From assembly GCA_019426215.1 (NCBI GenBank), contig CM033391.1, forward strand, positions 4,576,708-4,640,707: a stretch of DNA of 64,000 bases, given 5' to 3'. Position 1 is the first letter of the stretch. Every line of letters begins with the position of its first letter. The position numbers and the translations under genes were made by a program. The notes beneath the pieces are model-generated. The model was given only the letters and a program-made list of their open reading frames with translations. It was not told the DNA's origin and did not search any database. Source of the stretch: Buddleja alternifolia (Eukaryota; Streptophyta; Magnoliopsida; Lamiales; Scrophulariaceae). Positions 10,570 through 22,739 of this stretch are shown here, piece after piece.

Positions 10570-13500
10570 TTGACTTCACATTGTGATGATGCCGAATAGA
10601 ATGTTACCGCTTGTGATGATGCCGAATCGGACTTCTCATTGGCGACATCATCCATCGTTGCTTTTGAAGTATGGATGTTGGATTCAACATGTAGTCATCA
10701 TATGACACCACATTTGGATTGGTTCTTTGATTTCAAAGAACAAAATGAAGTTGTCTTCACAGCAAATGAAGCTCTTCTTACTACACTTGGGATTAGTTCA
10801 GTTCGCTCAAAGAATCACGATGGATCAATCATAACCCTAAAGGGTGTTCGGTATGCACTAGAAGTGAGGAAAAATCTTATTTCTGTTGAAACTTCATAAT
10901 CAAAAGGTTTTGAAGTAAGAGCAAAGGATAGGTGATGAATATCGTCTCTGGTGCACTCGTGGTAATGCAGGGAATTCGGAAGAACAACAATACATATCAC
11001 TACATGGGTGGTACAGTTGTGGGTGCAGTAGCAGCAGTTACTGTTGATGATCGGAATTCAGAAACTATTAGGTTATGGCATATGCGCTTGGGACATGCAG
11101 GTGGAAAATCCTTGAATCTCCTCATAAATCAAGGATTGTTGAAAGGAGTGAAATACTCCAAATTGGAGTTTTGTGAACATTGTGTCCATGGAAAACAAAC
11201 AAGGGTTAAATTTGGAACAACAATCCATAATACTGAGGGTATCTTAGATTATGTTCATTCGGATGTATGGGGTCCCTAAAAAACCGAGTTCTTTGGGAGG
11301 GAAGCACTATTTTGTAACCTTTGTTGATGATTTTTCCCGGAGAGTTTGGGTGTATACGATGAAGACAAATGATGAAGTGTTTGAGGTATTCCTCAAATGA
11401 AAAAGATGGTGGAAACTCATACTGATAAAAAGGTCAAACATCTCCGTACAGACAATGGTGTAGAATTTAGGAGTGATCCATTTCAGAAATTTTGTGAGGA
11501 TGAAGGCATTGTCAGACATACACCACAACAGAACAGAGTGGTAGAACGCATGAATCGGACTTTACTAGAGAAAGTTCGGTGTTTGTTATCCAATGCTGGG
11601 TTGGGTAAAGAACTTTGGGCTGAGGCTATGACATATGGGGCCATCTCGTTAATCGTCTACCATCTACTGCTATTGATGGCAAAACACCATTAGAAAAATG
11701 GTTTGGAAAGCCTGCTGCAGATTATGATTCTTTACATGTGTTTGGTTTCACTGCATATTATCATGTTAAAGAATCAAAGTTGGATCCTAGAGCAAAGAAG
11801 GCTGTGTTCATGGGGATCATCTCTGGTATTAAAGGCTATTGCCTTTGGTGTCCAGAGATAAAGAAAATAATCTTTAGCAGGGATGTCACCTTTGATGAAT
11901 CTACTATGTTGAAAATGGTGAACTCAGAACAACAAGATGGTACTCCCAAACAGGTGGAGTTTGAAAAATTTGTTGTTCCAGCAGATCAAGAAACTTTTGA
12001 TCGTTCTCCTATGGTAGAAGGAGATTTTTAGGAAGAGGAGGTTTAACCCCAAGAACTTCCACAACAATTTGAATCAATTGCAATAAACAAGCCAAAGAGA
12101 ACAATCAGAAAGCCTGCTCGATTTGATGATATGGTGGCTTGTGTATCTGCAATTGCTGTTGTTGATGTTCCTACCACTTTTATTGAAGCAGTCAAAGGAC
12201 CAGAGAAAGATAAGTGGAGGATTGCCATGAGTGAAGAAATGCAGTCCCTTCATAAGAATTAAACATGGGAACTGGCTAGTCTCCTGAAGGGAAAGAAGGC
12301 AATTGGATGCAAATGGGTATTCGCAAAGAAAGAAGGATTTCCTAGCCAAGGTGATGTTCGCTACAAAGCCGGATTGGTGGCCAAAGGTTACGCTCAGAAG
12401 AATGACATTGATTATAATGAAGTATTTTCTCCAGTTGTAAAACACTCATCCATTAGTATTTTGTTGGTTTTGGTAGCACAGTTGGATTTTGAACTAGTTC
12501 AGTTGGATGTAAAAACTGCATTTTTACATGGAGACTTGGAAGAGAAAATCAATATGACTCAGCCAGAGGGATTCAAAGTTGCTGAAAATGAAAATTTAGT
12601 GAGTAAACTTCGAAAATCGTTGTATGGATTGAAGCAATCTCCGAGGCAGTGGTACAAGCGATTTGACAAGTTTATGATGGGAATTGGGTACATAAGAAGC
12701 AAATACGATCATTGTGTGTATTTGCACAAGCTACAAGATGGATTCTTCATATATCTTCTTCTGTATGTTGATGATATGTTGATTGCCTCCCCGAGTCTAA
12801 TAGAAATTGAGAAGTTGAAGACTCATTTGAAAAGGGAGTTTGAGATGAAGGATCTAGGTGAGGCAAAGAAGATTCTTGGCATGGAGATTATCAGAGATAG
12901 AAAATTGAGGAGGCTTTGTTTGAATCAGAAACAATATCTGAGTAGGATGTTGAGGCATTTTAGCATTGATGAAAAGTCAAAACCAGTTAGTACTCCGCTT
13001 GCTCCTCATTTTAAGCTTAGCACCGCTTTGTCACCGAAATCTAATGTAGAATGGAAATACATGTCAAAAGTACTGTATGCAAATGCTGTTGGTAGCTTGA
13101 TGTATGCTATGGTGCGTACGAGGCCTGATATTTCCCAAGCATTGGGGGTTGTGAGCAGGTATATGCATGATCCTGGAAAGAAACATTGGCTAGCTGTGAA
13201 ATGGATTTTTCGATACATCCATGACACAGCTGATGTTGGTTTGATATTTGGGCGGGAACATAGTCAGTATATAGTCGGATATTGTGATTTAGACTATGCT
13301 AGTGATTTAGATAAGCGTAGATCAACTACAGGCTACGTATTTACTCTTGCTAAAGCATTAGTCAGTTGGAAGTCTACCTTACAGTCAACAGTTGCGTTGT
13401 CTACTACAGAAGCAGAGTATATGACAATTTCAGAGGCTGTAAAGGAAGCAATTTTGCTTCAAGGGTTGCTTGGTGAACTGGGGATAAGACAAAAGTATGT

Positions 13501-13801
13501 CAAAATACAATGTGATAGTCAAAGTGCTATCCATTTGGCAAGAACCAAGTTTATCATGCGAGGACGAATTATATTGATGTTCGGTATCACTTCATATGAG
13601 AGATACTCTAAGAAGGTGGAGTCAGAATCAAGAAGATCCATACGACTGAGAATCCTGCTAATATGTTGACAAAAGTTGTGACTGCAATCAAGTTCAAATT
13701 TTGTTTGGACTTGATCAACATTGTCAGAATTTGAATATTGATTTTGGTGACTCCGTTTGACGAGGAGATTGAAGATTTTAAAATTCGCCAAGGTGGAGAT
13801 T
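10570..13801 (+). pseudogene. Degenerate Copia retrotransposon pol (Tnt1-like), 5'-truncated
   Basis: The order is Copia: protease-like LDSTCSHHMTPHLDWF (10639-10899); pre-integrase RLWHMRLGHAGG with a CX2C zinc pair; integrase core around LRTDNGVEF and VERMNRTLLEK (11397-11693); reverse transcriptase from about 12,060 with VQLDVKTAFLHGDL and LLYVDDMLIA (intact YVDD); and RNase H with STTEAEYM and QCDSQSAIHLA to about 13,730. Frames are broken after 10,899, at 11,277, 11,398, about 11,690, 12,029 and 12,260, and again near 13,550. Gag and the 5' LTR are absent. The longest open piece, 12374-13669, is RT/RNase H and could look like a gene by itself, but it is not one. The Tnt1-type assignment rests on the integrase and RT wording. 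Confidence 0.93.
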
Positions 13802-14272
13802 TGTTGAAAATGACTCTTTCAAAAGAAGAGCAATTGTCCCACATAGATAAAAATGCAAGTGGTGGGTCTCTCAAACCTATAAAAGGAGACCACCTCTCTA
13901 GTTTTGAAATCATCCCAAATTGCCTAAGTCTTTTAGCAATTTCTTCTTTCTTCCTCTAAACTTTGTAGCATTTTCACTTTAGTCCTTAGTGAAGTATTTT
14001 TTGTGGGGTCCGAGGATGTAGGCTAAATTAGTGAAACCTTGTTATATTTGGTGTTCTTTATTTTGTGTTATTCTTCAAGTAGCCATTGTTTGTTATAGTT
14101 GTAGTGTTATATTGTGCTATTAAATTTGTCTAGTTAATTCTGTCTGGGTTTTAAGCGCGACCGTTGTGATGCCTCCAATCTTTCCTGAGAATTAAATCTA
14201 ATGTGGTTTTCTAGTACAATATTCACTCTCTATTTCTATATTTGGTGGAATATGACTCTGAGTTCCACAACG
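13802..14272 (+). mobile_element. 3' LTR of the degenerate Copia element
   Basis: It starts TGTTGAAAATGAC directly after a purine-rich tract AAGGTGGAGATT (13790-13801), as expected for a 3' LTR. A TATA box is at 13878-13885. The exact 3' edge is uncertain: the LTR runs into MULE-terminal sequence near 14,273. No matching 5' LTR was seen. Confidence 0.75.
13878..13885 (+). promoter_or_regulatory. TATA box of Copia LTR
   Basis: TATAAAAG lies about 76 bp inside the LTR and is followed by GAGACCACC, the usual place for the LTR promoter. Confidence 0.6.
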
Positions 14273-14500
14273 CATATCGTATGGGACTAAAATTGTAATT
14301 CTCCTTAATATATATTTGGTGTAATTAAGGGACAGTTTGGTTTAATTAAGGGATTATTTGGGGACTTAATATGTTTTATTGTTTTTAAGTGATCAACTAT
14401 TCACGTTCTGTGGGTCCATGTGGGCGCTAAACATGGGTCTTGTAAGAGATTCTCCATTTCTTTCTTTCTTATTCTTTTCTTCGTTGAAGCACCACCAAAT
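14273..14500. repeat. Direct repeat of the segment at 63,767-64,000
   Basis: This stretch, from CATATCGTATGGGACTAAAA through CGTTGAAGCACCACCAAATAT, recurs in the same orientation at the right edge of the window with scattered differences. It contains the last ~30 bp of a MULE terminus plus flanking sequence, so the shared block crosses a transposon border. Its extent past 64,000 cannot be seen. Confidence 0.88.
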
Positions 14501-15302
14501 ATGAAAGAAAAGAACGTCCAACTTCAATGAAGAGAGACTCGATTGAATTAGTGGACACTTGAATTTACACTTTTTAGTTTTAGGAAGAATATGGTATATA
14601 TCATCCTCTTGAATTCACCTTTTCTTAAGAGGAATATGGTGTTGTCTAGCTTCCATTCTCTCATTTTTGAAAAAAACATTGAAATAGAAAATTGTCCCTT
14701 TTGGACATTGAAAGAACCCTCTAACCCTCCCTCTATCCTTCCCTTTTTCCTCCTTTCACCGTCCTCTCCCTCCTCTCTCTATTGCCTCCCTCATTGTCAC
14801 CCTCTTCTCGTCGCCATCCTTTTTCCTCCCACCGCATTATCTCTTAGCGTCCCCTCTCTTCCCTTGCTATAGCCATTTTTTTGAGTCTCTCCAATATGAG
14901 GGAGTGCCGGTGATCTTTGTCTTGATTAGATTGGGCTAGTTATTCGGTGCAAATCTACACCTCAAGTTTTGGAACTGGCAGTGACATCGATGCCATGATC
15001 ATTGGTTAATTATTTTGATAGTCCCTCATGTGGAGGAACTGTGTGACTTTAATCCTCATGTTAAAAAGGTAGCACGTTCGCCCTTGATGTAACAAAGTAG
15101 GCGCAAGGTGGCCCTTAAGTCCATTTTCCTCTGGTAAAAATTGGATGTGCATTGCATAATCTTTTACTAGAGGCGTTTTTTCGTCCTTTCAGTCTTATTT
15201 CTCACTTGAGGGACTAATAATGATTAAACCCAAATTGTGGGTTTAATTCCACATATTACAAAGACATTCTGGAGAGGGAAGAAGTAGGGCAATCAAAGTT
15301 GA
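14501..15302. other. Non-coding stretch with a pyrimidine-rich tract
   Basis: A CT-rich block at about 14,700-14,870 (CCCTCCCTCTATCC and similar) looks like a promoter or 5' UTR of a plant gene, but I find no start codon context I trust. The rest is unremarkable. Confidence 0.35.
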
Positions 15303-16364
15303 GCGATTCCCCAACATTTAACACAACAAATTGCAATCAAACTTCAATTAAGTGCAATTTGTGGGCAGGTAACCACATTTGAGGGTAATAGTATGAACAT
15401 GGATATTGTGCGTCTCCAAAATAAGGTAAACTAATCTATATTAGTTATCATTTAATAATTTTCATAATAATATGCTTTTTTTACTTTAATCAAGATTTTT
15501 TCTTTTTTGCACTTGAATCCTAAAATACACATTATTAAGCCAAAATATCTCTCTCTATATGATTTTCTACAACCTTACATAATGCTGAATTCTTTGGGAT
15601 TCCTAAATTAGACTTCATTGAACAACAATATCTCTAAAATATTCATATTTATATGATTTTCTATGTATAATTTAATTAAAAAGCCCTATTCTTTCACATT
15701 CCTAAATACTCCTCATTCAGCAGCAAAATACCTATTTCGTGTTTCGAAAATAAGAATTTTGCCTGTCTTTTATGAGATAATATATTTGTGTTTGTTATTA
15801 TAGGAAGCTCAGGAGCTTGGAACCATGGGAGTGAGTAACATGATAGCAGAGGTAACTGCTTGTAAAGTTGAAGGTGAAAAGCATGCCAGGTAATTACTCT
15901 AATTCTTATAATATAATGAGCTGTCGTATCTCTCTCGAATCATGGATGTGAAACCTAGAGAATTTTCCTTGTTAGTTAAAGAAAAATGTGATAGATTTAA
16001 ATGTATATTTTGATTTATAATGAATTAATCCTCGAAATTTACGACTTGTGATGTAATTAATCCCTTATATCAAAAAATTGAAGACAATTGCATGCCACAT
16101 CAAATCTGATAAAAGATGCTCAGATAGTCGTTAGTTTGTTATACAGTAGAAAGTTGAAAGAGCAATGTTATGTATCACCGTTTTTTCTCTCTTTGTTTTG
16201 GCAAGAAATTGTTACAATTAATTGACTTTAATAAATTTGATACATCAACAATTTCAAAATCAAGAGAAAGTGAAAAAATGGTAGAATATAGCACTTTGAC
16301 CATTCGAAAATTACAATTAAAGAAAAACAAAATTATATAAAAGATGAATATATTAAGTGACAAT

Positions 16365-18040
16365 TGATAGGAGTCATTTTTACGTGTTATTAAGCCCCTT
16401 TGCGTTTATGTTTTAGGTTCATTTATCGCTTGATTTTGTCACTTGTGCGTTTAATTCGTGCATTAAGTGATTTCAGGCCTTAAGTGGATACAATCGAATA
16501 AAGGGTGGAAAAAGGACGTATAAAACAAGTTTAGGCCAAGATGTTTCACACCTCTACAACCAAACAAGCAAGAAATAAGCTGGAGTTAGCTAAAATCATG
16601 TTTGAGTACCATTTCCGCACACCTGGGCGCCAAATCAGAAACAACCTCCACATTGGAACGTCATTTTGATATATTTAGAGATAGAATTGGATGAAGTGGC
16701 CTTCTACAAAGTTGTAGATGTATGTCTTATCTTCACATGGGGACTTGAAGCATCAAATTCTGAGGTCTGTGGAGAATTTTATGAATAAAACACTATCTCT
16801 GCGCTGGAAAACACGAAAGTGGCAGCTCCCATTCTTAGTAGGTGGAAAACAAGATAATGGTAGTTCACATTCTTGGTAGATGGAAAGGAAGAGAATGGTA
16901 GTTCACATTCTTGGTAGGAGGAAATTAAGAGAATGGTAGGTGGAAAACAAGAGAATGGTAGTTCACATTCTTGGTAGATGGAAAGCAAGAGAATGGTAGG
17001 TGGAAAGAAAAGAGAATGGAAGCACATGTTCTTGGTAGGTGGATTTTTTGGCTATAAAAGGAGGATTGAAGACCATCCTATAACACACTTGAAAACACAT
17101 TCCCCATTGGGGGAGCCTAAACACATCCTATCATCTTCATCATCCTTAGATTAGTTATGAAGATTATCAACAACCTCTGAAGGTGAAGAAATCAAGAAGC
17201 ATGGAAGAGATGAAGATCGAAGTTCAACCATCAAAAATACGAGGGAGTTTCTTAGATTTAGATTTATTTTTGTCTATGAATATGAATCTTAATTTAAGTT
17301 CCTATCTTTTATCTTTTATGATGAAATAGATTCTTCGAACTAAGGCCATGTTGAGGCTAAATTATGATAATTGAGTTATAAATTGTGTTTTTCATATTAA
17401 TTCTATTGTTGCTTTGTGTCTTGATCTTGTTTGAATGCATCATATGCTTAGCTACCATATGCATGATTTATTGCTTAAATTATTCGTTCGAGAGAAGTTA
17501 ATTTAAGGTGCAAAGAGGATCATCACATAATTCGTAAAAAATAGGGAATTGCCCCTAGAGATAGGTAGAGATTCCCGGGTGCAGTTAGCCGGATTAATCC
17601 GGGGAAATTCTAGAACTTGAATGCATGATTGTTGGTTAGATTCTCGGATAGACATATCTAGAGAACCATCAATTAATCATAGGATTATTACAGCCGAGAA
17701 ATCGGGTAGTAATTATTTAAGGTTTTTTCCACCAAAGCAACATTAGTCTAATAATATGAGAACATGTTTATAATGAAAATTGATTAATTTATGCCAACAC
17801 ATGTGTTTTAGTTGCTCTTTTCCATAGCTATCTTGATTTCGACATCTTGTTTCTTATATCTTACTTACATAATATTTTAGTTAATTCTTGTTTTAGTTTA
17901 AGTTCTTCAATTGCTTTAAAATCATAAACTAAAATACAAGTCCTTGAGATTCGACAACCCGGACTTTATTGTCCACTTTATTACTACACACGACCAGTCC
18001 ACTTGCTGTTTAATATACGTAAGGATTTTTCGTGTCAACA
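16365..18040 (+). mobile_element. Probable solo LTR of a Ty3/Gypsy element
   Basis: It is bounded by TGATAGGAGTCATTTTTACG and ...TTTTTCGTGTCAACA (TG...CA), about 1.68 kb. It contains a TATA box (TATAAAAG, 17053-17060) followed by CACATTCCCCATTGGGGGAG and a long leader-like region. No pol sequence adjoins it. The 5-bp flanks (ACAAT and ATCAT) do not match cleanly, so solo status is inferred. Confidence 0.6.
16815..17042. repeat. Imperfect minisatellite in LTR U3
   Basis: At least six variants of GGTAGTTCACATTCTTGGTAG and GGAAAGCAAGAGAAT alternate just upstream of the TATA box. Repeats upstream of a promoter in an LTR are often enhancer-like; that role is inference here. Confidence 0.75.
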
Positions 18041-18256
18041 ATCATGCATTATTTTTGGTTTTTCAATGGCCCTCAACCCAAAAGGTTTAGATTAATCTCT
18101 CGAATTTCTATTAAGGCGTGATTGCAGAAACTTCTCTTAAGCAAATATTTTGTAAATATAATTACTTGACCTCGGGATTTATGACTTAAGCGACCAAAGT
18201 CAGTTCTATTAAAGCAAACCTCCGCCGGCATGAATGTATTTATCACAACCCCACAC

Positions 18257-18999
18257 TAAAGATGTCAAACGGGCCGGGCTGGGCCTGCCCGGCCCCGGCC
18301 CACTTCACTATTCAAACGCGGGCCGGGCCCACTACGAATTTTTTTTTTTACAATCGACGATTGAACCACAACAAATGCTCACGTTCCAACTCCAAAATGT
18401 CGATTGATCACGTTCCAACTCCAAAATGTCGATTGATCACGTTCCAACTCCAAATTGTCAATTGATCACGTTCCAATTGTCACTTGATTTCCAACCACAA
18501 TTGTAAAATTTAAATATCGAGCTAAAAGAGAATTTATAATATTTCTTGTTGAATTTGTAAAAAAAAATGCAACATATTACTCATATTTATAGAAACTAAA
18601 AGATATTACATAAAATATAAATTAATAAAAAAAAAGAAAAGGAAATTGGCAACGGTCAAAATGAAATAACACATCCAGCAGTGGCTGGAATGACCAAAAA
18701 AAAAAATATTTTTGCTGATTCTGGGGTATTTTTATTTAATACCACTAGCCTATAGGCTAGTGAGGTATTTTTATTTAATATATGCACAGAAAATGTATTT
18801 TACCCTGAACGGGTCGGTGCCGGGCTGGAACCGGGCCGGGGCGGCCCGAGCCCGACTTGCTTACCGGGCCGTGCTGACCCGGCCCGATTATTTTAGCCCG
18901 GCCCGGACCGTCACAACTGTTTTGGGCCGGCCGGCCCCAGCCCGGATTTTGAGCCGGGCCGGGTCATATCGGGCCGGGGCGGGCCGTTTGACATCTTTA
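18257..18999. mobile_element. GC-rich hAT MITE with perfect 8-bp duplication
   Basis: Termini TAAAGATGTCAAACGGGCCG and GGGCCGTTTGACATCTTTA are inverted. CCCCACAC is duplicated exactly at 18249-18256 and 19000-19007. The subterminal regions are packed with CCGGCCC/GGGCCGG motifs, in sharp contrast to the AT-rich surroundings. The centre is AT-rich and holds a 29-bp tandem repeat. No transposase is present. Confidence 0.92.
18380..18488. repeat. 29-bp tandem repeat inside hAT MITE
   Basis: Units start at 18380, 18409 and 18438, with a partial unit at 18467. Each begins CACGTTCCAACTCCAAAATG. The first two are identical and later ones are diverged. Confidence 0.9.
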
Positions 19000-19489
19000 C
19001 CCCACACCAACACCAAGTGTTCATGTTTTGAAAATCCCTACTTTTTGCCAAGTATGAACCTGAGAATATTTTGTTAGGAAATTTTGATTTTTTTAAGGCG
19101 CAAATTATTCCAATAATTAAGGCAATAAAAACAAAATAGTAGACTATAAGTCTAACCTAACAAATTAAATCAGCAAAAAGAGACATATATAGACGACCAA
19201 TGAAAGAGACTAGCTTTAAAGAATTTTGCAAAGTCTCGCTCGCAATTAAATGCGCTGCTTTCAGCCTATTCAGTTTTGACTAAAATTAGCGGGGCTACAA
19301 ATATAAAATATATTATTCAAAAGAATTCCAAGGAAAATTATGTAAGATTTAAGAAAGTTGGTTATTTATTTACTAGGAATATTTTTTTATTAAACTCTTG
19401 AAAAATTCAAATGAGAAGAACATATAGAGGATATTGATAAGTTTCGACCAAATGGCTAAAATACACTTAGGTGCTAAAAAGAGGTTTGG

Positions 19490-19700
19490 AGATAATTTTT
19501 CGTTTTAGTAAATAGATTATATAAAACAAGTCATGAATATCAAATAATAACAAATTATAATCAATTAATAACTATTATAATCAGCTAAGAACTACTATAG
19601 AAGTAGAGTAAACACACGCCGTCTGTGAGAGTCGAACTCAAGACCTTTAATATCTTGGGTTTCAACTTTATCAGTAGAGCTAAATTTCATCGGCGATGTT
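19490..19700 (-). mobile_element. tRNA-derived SINE, copy 2
   Basis: On the minus strand TTTAGCTCTACTGATAAAG (A-box) and GAGTTCGACTCTC (B-box) are about 45 bases apart. They are followed by GTTTACTCTACTTCTATAG, which matches the body of the SINE at 9,655. The 3' limit is uncertain. Confidence 0.65.
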
Positions 19701-19828
19701 TAGGGATTTGGATTCAGCTTTTGTTAGAACCAATTGCTTCCAAGGAGTATCAAAAGTTAAAACAATCAATATTGTAATCAATATTAATTAATCAAGAATC
19801 TTTTTCTTTATGTTAAAAAAACAAATTA

Positions 19829-22451
19829 TCTATTCCATTATAAAAGTATGAGTTGATTTTTTTCACATTTTTGATGTACCTAAAATATCCCTATGAAATT
19901 CAATTTATGGCAAAAGTGTCCAAAATAAATAATACAAATAAGTTTTATTTTATTATTTACATTAGGTCTCTACAATTACATGCAGATGTAGAATTACATT
20001 AGGTAACTCCTATTATTTATTTATTTATTAAATCAAATATGCAAATAATTGGTAAAAAGAAATCACCACGCCTATCATTGGCTCCTTCTTTCCTAAATAT
20101 TAGTATCTAGAGTATGCATCATTAGTTGTTGGTCAAGGATTAATATAAATTAAAAATATTGCTGAATATTCTTACTCATTAAAAATAATACCAATTAGAA
20201 AAAGATATCAAACGTAAGGCCCCGATTGGATGAGATGTTGTTTCCCATTTTTTAATTTCTCAAAGATTTTTTCATCAAAAATATGTTTGTTTGACATCTC
20301 CCAAAAATATCCAAAAGAAATATTACACACAATTTCTCAGAAAAAAATTTCAAATTTCTTTGAAAAATAGATTATTTGGCATTTCTCTCAAAAAAATTTG
20401 AGAAAATCAGAATTTTTACTATTCATAATTAGACATTTCACCCAATAATTAAAAGTACTTTATCTAATCTTGATATAATTATCAAAATAATCACACATCT
20501 TTATTTGAAATCATATAGGCTACGAAATAAGATCCACTTTGCATATTTTTGGTGCCTTAATCGATGGGTTTAGCTTAAATATGTTAAGTATTTTTACAAA
20601 AACAAAACTCATCCATACCAATTTCCCACAAAAATAGATTTTTTCTTACAAAAAAAAAAAAAAAAACATATCATATCACACTTAATCATTATACTTTTTT
20701 CTATAAAAAAAACTCGTCCAGACACACTTTCTTTTTCATATCTCTATTTCCTTAAAAATAATTTCTCTTACTTTATTTATAAAAAATGAGAAATTGGAAA
20801 TAGATGTCCATTGACTTTTTCTTTCCTACAAATTCTTATCTAGAGTATTTGAACAAGAGGGATCCAAACGGGACTGTAAATAAATTTTGGTGTCAATTCT
20901 TCAAAGCTTCCTCTGATCAAGCTTATAAGAAATCATTTAATTGTGGTGCGGGATTTGACAGAGTCAGACTGTTCATGTCTCTGGTCAAACCAGTAGGGAA
21001 TACACAAAACACTATCATAATTCATCGAAAAAACAGCTAAAAAAGGTACTGATTAAACCATTGAGATTGTACCACTGATACTAACTAATTGCAAACAATT
21101 GCATGAGAGATTGAAGGTAGCATTAACAAATCACATAACTTTCTTGCTATTTAATATTTAATTCATATGTACATTAATTGTCTCTGAGGAAAAAATACAG
21201 GGAATGCTTGATTCCACGAATTTTCTACTTTAAGTTTTGGTTCTTTAATCCTGTTCCCTCCAAAAGGTTTGGATACCAGTATTATATCACTAATTCTATA
21301 CTGAGTTAAAACATAATATTTTGTAGTTTAAGCTCATGATTGTTACAATGCGGTTCTTTGAAAGACTCAAAATTGACTATGATAGACTACAAAATTAATT
21401 ATTTTTAAATGAGTTATATTATTAATTATCTCATTTATTTTATTCTAGTTCGCTGATAATTTTGGGAGGTTTTCATCTGTTTGAATCGTGTGTTTTTATA
21501 CACTATAATTTATTTATCAAAAGAAAAGAAGAAGATAAAAAACTTCATCTGCTTGAACTTGGAACAAATAAATTTATATGAATATCGTTGTTAATATTCT
21601 AATTTTTTAATTAATTATATGAATATTACGTTGATTGAGAAAATTGAATACCATTACAAAAAGCATACAAAAATAACTTACCAAGAAAGACATCGGAAAG
21701 CTTTACATGTCAGGCGTTATTTTTAATATTTTATTTAAATACTAAGATTAATAGATAATAGTAATAATAATGCAAAAAAAAAAAAAAAATGAAAGAGTAA
21801 ACTATTTCCCAAAAAAAAAAAGAAAAAAAAAAAGAGTAAACCACTCTTCCCTCATGGTTTTGAGAGATATATTGTCGTCTTTTGTTATAATTCAATATTT
21901 GTCACTATCATTTCCTAATGACTCGCACACAACTTTTATTTTTATTTATCCAACTATCCTGCTTGTTTAATTTGTTGACTGGTAAATTTTATTTTTGCCA
22001 TTCAATTTATTCATTTTGATATCGCATCAACTATATTTCTATTGCATCCATAATATAATTAAAATACAACAATAATGTTTTTCTAAATTTCATAAGGATT
22101 ATATTTTTTTACCTTATTTTTCCCTAATTTTTCTGATTTTTTTAATATTTTAGTATTTTTTTAATCATTTTTTGATCTAACGGTTGATCATCAATGATCT
22201 AACAATGGAGAATAAATAAGTTAACTTAGCTTCTTTAAATATTTATTTAACTTAGCTTCTTTAAATATTTATTCAACCTTTCATGTCAATCAATATTTGA
22301 TTTTTTAAATAATTATATGAATTAATATTTAATAATTCATTAATTAAATTATTGTTTAAGTTTTAGATTTATCAAGTTGAACAATATCTATGTATATGAT
22401 TATTCTAGCCAGATCATATAATTGACGTGCAACGCACGCATTGTTTACTAG
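19829..22451 (+). mobile_element. Helitron 1, non-autonomous
   Basis: The 5' end TCTATTCCATTATAAAAGTA follows an A. The 3' end has a short palindrome, GACGTGCAACGCACG, then CATTGTTTACTAG, the classic Helitron hairpin plus CTAG. The 3' flank is C rather than the usual T. No RepHel sequence is seen. A related 5' terminus occurs at 56,129. A nested MITE probably occupies 20,218-20,875. Confidence 0.75.
20218..20875. mobile_element. Possible Tourist/PIF-like MITE
   Basis: GGCCCCGATTGGAT and ATCCAAACGGGACT are inverted termini, and GTAA lies on both outer sides, which could be a TAA-type target duplication. The inside is AT-rich and non-coding, with TTCTCA/TGAGAA motifs that make it foldback-like. 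Confidence 0.45.
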
Positions 22452-22739
22452 CACATAAGAAAAGTATACGTTCCTGTCTTCCTGAGACCTGATGAAATTC
22501 TTTAGAGTTCGAAACATAAACTAATTTATTTATTAATTAGAAGTTATAAAGTTGAAATTTATAGTGTGTTAATAAGGGTTGCTAAATCCTATAGTTATTT
22601 GTGTGCTCTTTGAATTTCTGGTAAAACAGCCACAAGCACTTTAATGTGGTGTATGCATCTCAAAAGTCCTTGATTTGCTTGAACCGAAGAGGCAGACATG
22701 TACTATTGCAGGCACGGAATGATGTTACTAATGGTAATT

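Larger units (their letters stand above)
15303..22733 (+). pseudogene. Three splice-compatible exon fragments of an unidentified gene
   Basis: Open exon-like pieces at 15303-15425, 15804-15889 and 22630-22733 are bounded by AG/GT sites and keep one frame across both junctions (phase 0, then phase 2). Readable pieces are MNMDIVRLQNK, EAQELGTMGVSNMIAEVTA and HKHFNVVYASQKSLICLNRR. I do not recognise the protein. The second intron would be 6.7 kb, filled by a Ty3 LTR, a hAT MITE, a SINE and a Helitron. It could be a relic of a neighbouring host gene or a captured fragment. No start or stop exon is identified. Confidence 0.35.

Noticed and set aside
12374..13669. A single-copy host gene of 431 codons
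   Set aside because: It is the RT/RNase H part of a broken Copia element with its 3' LTR adjoining.
16815..17042. CRISPR-like array
   Set aside because: Repeats are imperfect, contiguous and lie in an LTR of a plant element; no spacer structure.
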